This document shows positions 60,340 through 64,000 of a DNA stretch of 64,000 nt, piece by piece. The position numbers were made by a program, and so were the translations under genes. This DNA comes from Lagopus muta (Eukaryota; Chordata; Aves; Galliformes; Phasianidae), in assembly GCF_023343835.1 (NCBI RefSeq), contig NC_064435.1:80858134-80922133 (forward strand), read 5' to 3'. A model generated the notes under the pieces. The model did no database searches, was not told where the DNA came from, and saw only the letters and a list, made by a program, of their open reading frames with translations. The stretch's first letter is position 1. Each line of letters begins with the position of its first letter.

Positions 60340-61688
60340 ATTAGAGGTACTGATGACTAATAAAATGTCACTGAAGAAATTGCTTCTTTGGTGTCATTAA
60401 AAGACACAACTAAATCTCTTGCTCTCTATGAAACAGTAAAAGCTACATTAAAGTGATTTTCTTTAACTTTTGTCAACATATCTGGTATAGCTACTGCTGG
60501 TCCCTGCCAATGGTTGGTAAAAAAGAGGGACTTGCAATATTAATAGAAGACAATGTAATTACCAGCAGCAACTCACAACTGATGAAATATCACTGCATCA
60601 CACATCAAGAAAACTGAAGGGTGAAAGCTTTCACTGTGGATAACGTTGTGCAAATCATTAAAGCTGTAACTTCCATGAAGGCAATCATTCAATCCATTGG
60701 ACAATTCCAGGAGCTCCTTAAAGTCTGGATGCCAATTATGGGGACAGCATTTACTTTTCTGAAGGAAGGTGGCTAAGTTGGGGTTAAAATACTAGAAAGA
60801 TTTTATGATTTGCTAAATGAAATCACGTCCTTGAAGGAATCAAAAGGAAAATTTGTGCCAGAATTCAAAGATTAAAAATGGCTCACAGATTTAGGGTTTT
60901 GGGTGGATTTGGCTGCTCATTTAAATGAGTTGAATATGCACCTTCAAGGTGAAAATCAGTTTATCTGTGCTGTGTTTCAAATCATAACAGCATTTGAAAT
61001 GAAACTTAAATTATGGCAAGCTCAAGTTATGACCAATAATTTCATACGTTTTGACGTGTTGGCTAAACAAGGTCCTGTGAACAGCAGAAAAGATGCAGCC
61101 TTGCTTCTTATGTTGATAAAAAAAAATTGAGAATAGGTTTCAAGATTTCCACAAGATATCATCAACTGTTTTGTATATTTGCAGCTCCGTTTTCAGTCAA
61201 CATGAATACAATACCTGCAAGTTTTCAAACAGGATGTATAAGGCTGCAATCAGACATCCAACACAAAGAAAATTCTGATCATGTCTCTCTCTAAGCTTTT
61301 ATAAGACAGTCTTAGCACCTTACAGCCACACCTCATTCACATCATCACTTTTGGCAGCACATACATTTGTAAACAAGTGATTTCAAGGATGAAGTACAAG
61401 AGCAACATTTCAACAGAAATCCCTGATGAACACCTGGAGAGCTCACTAAGAACTGCAACCACTTCCACTGAACCAGACAACGATGCATTAATTTCACAAA
61501 AACAAAGTCAAATATCCCACTTGTTTTATGTTTTTGTTGCTGATTTTTTATTTTAATGAAAAATAAACATATATGATAAGTTTTGTTACTTATATACATT
61601 AACTATATTATATATTCTATATGTGGCCCAAGAGAAATCCTCTTCACTCGGTGTGGCCCAGGCAAGTCAAAAGCTTGAACACCCACAG
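60340..61688 (+). mobile_element. fossil hAT (Charlie-type) DNA transposon with transposase remains
   Basis: Broken frames spell a hAT transposase of the kind shared with ZBED5, FAM200 and GTF2IRD2. Segments are PMVGKKEGLA (about 60510), SQLMKYHCITHQEN (about 60575), DLAAHLNELNMHLQGENQF (60906-60962), and the dimerisation end FGSTYICKQVISRMKYKSN with DEHLESSLRTATT and SQISH (about 61348-61520). Stops and frameshifts separate them. The 3' end (61620-61688) carries 'gtgtggcccaggcaagtcaa' and ends in 'ttgaacacccac', the typical Charlie-type terminal sequence. I could not find the matching left inverted end, so the copy is 5'-incomplete or too diverged. Confidence 0.85.
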
Positions 61689-62805
61689 GTAGTTTATGAT
61701 CAGAACAGGGTCTAGCATACAGATTCCATTGACTGCCTTTGTGCTGGAGGAAGCTGTCCCACAAATGAAATGAAATAGTCAGAGAACTCCTGACTTACGC
61801 CGGGTTTCCCTCCTATCTTCAACTCCTTTCTAACTGTAAGTAGGTCACTTCCTTTCTCTATAGCAGTTTCCTTATTTCTTTGGTACCGATGCTAACTTGT
61901 ACCAGAACTAGGATGCAGTCAGATAAGAAGCACTAAAGCTTATAGAACTCAGAGATTCTTGATGAGAGTTGTTTGAGACAAAAATCCACCCTAATCACCT
62001 TAGTGAGTCAGTAATACTGCTTAGGTTTGAACCATGGGTTGCAATTCCTGTGCGTCCCACACATATCTCATGTCACAAGAGCTAAATGGAGATATTTCTA
62101 GAAGAAACATCTGGGTCACCAAGTTCAGCTCTTATAAATGCGAAGAGATTCATACAACCTCTTCCACAAACAAATCAAAAGCCATCTTCTGAATGTTACT
62201 TTTGCCCCCTCCAAGGGGGAAACCACTGTTGCTTTTGTGCTTTTATTTTTATTTGCAATCATCTTAGGAAATGTCTTGAATCTAAACAAAAATTGCACTA
62301 AGTCTTTTATTAGGACTATAGGATGCAGATCACATTCAGCTTTGAAATTAAGAGACCCCCTCACACGGACACGCTTGGGCACTTTGTCTTTCTCCTGCAG
62401 CTCTTTATAAGGGCATTATAGGCACACAGACTCTGCTTAAGCTAACAGACAACTATCCTTTACTAGCGTAACAAATACATAGACAAATAGAAACAAAAGA
62501 GCAATTCTTACATACCCATCTGTGTTTCAATTTCTTCAACCTGCAATGCTCTTTGAGCCAAGATATCTGGGATCTTTTTCTACTAGCTGTTCTGCTGATC
62601 ACAAAGCACTATTTACTCACTTACGTATTCTTTCAATAGAAGTCACTTTGAACGTGGCTACTACACTAACTAAACAGGTCTCCTGATACAAGATGCTGCT
62701 GCTTCTATGCATGCTTCACACCTACAGATTTCCAAAATTAATTCCACATTTGCTCAATCTTTCTTGTTTGAAAGGTCAAAACAGAATCATAGAAACATCA
62801 CTATT
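61689..62805. other. intergenic, nothing recognised
   Basis: Unique sequence. A short antisense CR1-tail-like 'cagaatcatagaaa' lies at 62781-62794, just before the sense CR1. Confidence 0.5.
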
Positions 62806-63241
62806 CCACATCTTATGAAGAAAGGTTGAGGGAACTGGGCTTGTTTAGCTTGGAGAAGAAAAGGCTCTGGGGAGACCTCACTGTGGCCTTCCAGTACTTG
62901 AAGGGAGCTTATAAACAGGAGGGGGAACGGCTGTTTACGAGGGTGGACAGCCTCCTTGTCTGTCCATGGGAGGACAGACAAGGGGAATGGTTTTAAATTG
63001 AGACAGGGGAGATTTAGATTAGATGTTAGGAAGAATGTTTTCACTCAGAGGGTGGTGAAGCACTGGAACAGGTTGCCCAAGGAGGTTGTGGACGCCCCAT
63101 TCCTGGAGGCATTCAATGCCAGGCTGGATGTGGCTCTGGGCAGCCTGGTCTGCTGGTTGGTGGCCCTGCACACAGCAGGGAGGTTGGAACTCAATGATCA
63201 TTGTGGTCCTTTTCAACCCAGGCCATTCTATGATTCTGTGA
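62806..63241 (+). mobile_element. CR1 3' fragment, sense
   Basis: Sense CR1 C-terminus ('cttatgaagaaaggttgagg', 'ggcttgtttagcttggagaa', 'actggaacaggttgcccaag'), 3' UTR and tail 'ttctatgattctgtgatc' ending at about 63241. A 12-bp inverted repeat at 62954-62983 is a local rearrangement inside it. Confidence 0.92.
62954..62983. repeat. perfect 12-bp inverted repeat inside the CR1
   Basis: Arms ccttgtctgtcc and ggacagacaagg around a 6-base spacer. Other CR1 copies in this window lack the left arm, so it looks like a templated inverted insertion private to this copy. Confidence 0.8.
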
Positions 63242-63595
63242 TCTTTGCTCTGAATTAGGCAATTCACCTCTATCCAAACCGTACCTTTTTGTGGAGCTGC
63301 AGCAACAAGGTTTTCTCCCACGGTGAATACACTGACTTATGCTTAACATCTGAAAATAAGAGGAATCCAAGTGTCAGAGCAAACAAAAAAACAGCAGGAC
63401 ATTCAACTTCATAAAAAGCAGCTCAAGAGAAAGAAGGAAAAACAACCTATTAACATTACACACGCTCAAGAACCTAGTCGGCAGCAGGAAGAAACTCTAT
63501 AGCAATTGCTTAGTGGAACTGGAGACAAAAGGGTGGAGCTGTATTATTTCCAGATTAAATACATCTGTGCACAACAAGTGCAGAGCCAATTGCTC
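63242..63595. other. intergenic, nothing recognised
   Basis: Unique sequence between two CR1 fragments. Confidence 0.5.
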
Positions 63596-63765
63596 CCTAT
63601 GGTTGAGTCACCATTTGTGGCTGTATTTAAAATCCATTTGGATGTGGTGCTCAGGGATTTAGAGGAGGGTTGTTAGATTCAGGGTAGTATGGTTAGGTTG
63701 TAGTTGGATTTCGTGATCTTCAAGGTCTTTTCCAACCTGAGCAATTCTATGATTCCATGATATTA
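63596..63765 (+). mobile_element. CR1 3' fragment of another subfamily, sense
   Basis: 'gatcttcaaggtcttttcca' and 'acctgagcaattctatgatt' are the 3' end of a different CR1 subfamily. The upstream 'gctgtatttaaaatccattt' piece belongs to the same C-terminal region. Confidence 0.8.
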
Positions 63766-64000
63766 TGTGACAGGGAGCCAGGAACTCAGCAGTTCTATAA
63801 TAGAATAATGCAGTTTGCAGGGCAAGGAAGGGTGCCACCCTACAACTGCCCGTGCATTTTGGGCCCAGATTATCTTCCATACGCATCCAACCTTGGCAGG
63901 GTCTTTCTTCCACAGCTGAGGCCATTGTTCTGTGGACCCAGCTGGTATCTCTCTCCCCTCAGGCATTTCACTCGTTCAGTATATTTTGTGGAGTTCATTT
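63766..64000. other. window end, nothing recognised
   Basis: Short frames only. Confidence 0.5.

Noticed and set aside
1-64000. CRISPR arrays, tRNA or rRNA genes, prokaryotic operons
   Set aside because: No regularly spaced repeats, no cloverleaf or rRNA signatures were seen; the sequence is clearly vertebrate.

Overview
This window is vertebrate nuclear DNA from a bird, most likely chicken or another galliform. The signs are many CR1 LINE fragments in both orientations, a deleted mariner with the ends and helix-turn-helix of the chicken Galluhop family, and the NQO2-RIPK1 gene order known from vertebrate chromosomes. Genes have introns with GT-AG borders and CpG-rich promoters. The species is inferred, not proven.

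Layout. 1-14.4 kb: no gene recognised, only CR1 pieces, simple repeats and a pair of inverted duplicate segments 3.3 kb apart. 14.4-23.0 kb: NQO2 on the + strand, six coding exons giving a 230-residue flavoprotein, with a polyadenylation signal. 23.0-27.9 kb: unique sequence and a minus-strand TATA promoter-like element. 27.9-31.4 kb: a GC-rich island holding an intact, coding-intronless TOPORS-like RING gene (29676-30623), preceded by what looks like a decayed tandem copy of the same gene (promoter, 5' exon, short intron, start codon, mutated RING). 31.4-37.5 kb: CR1 copies, one nested inside another. 37.5-56.9 kb: RIPK1 on the + strand, with a CpG-island promoter, ten coding exons and 658 codons: kinase domain, caspase-8 site, RHIM and death domain. 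57-64 kb: no gene recognised; a second copy of the minus-strand promoter-like element, a fossil hAT (Charlie-type) transposase and CR1 copies.

Together: NQO2 is a quinone reductase of xenobiotic and redox metabolism; RIPK1 is the death-receptor and innate-immunity adaptor kinase. The RING gene between them, absent from the human NQO2-RIPK1 interval as I know it, is the most novel item: a small TOPORS-family ubiquitin/SUMO-ligase candidate with a basic nuclear-type tail. No tRNA, rRNA, CRISPR or bacterial-type operon was seen. All exon borders were read by eye from splice consensus, reading phase and known family protein structure; no transcript data were available.
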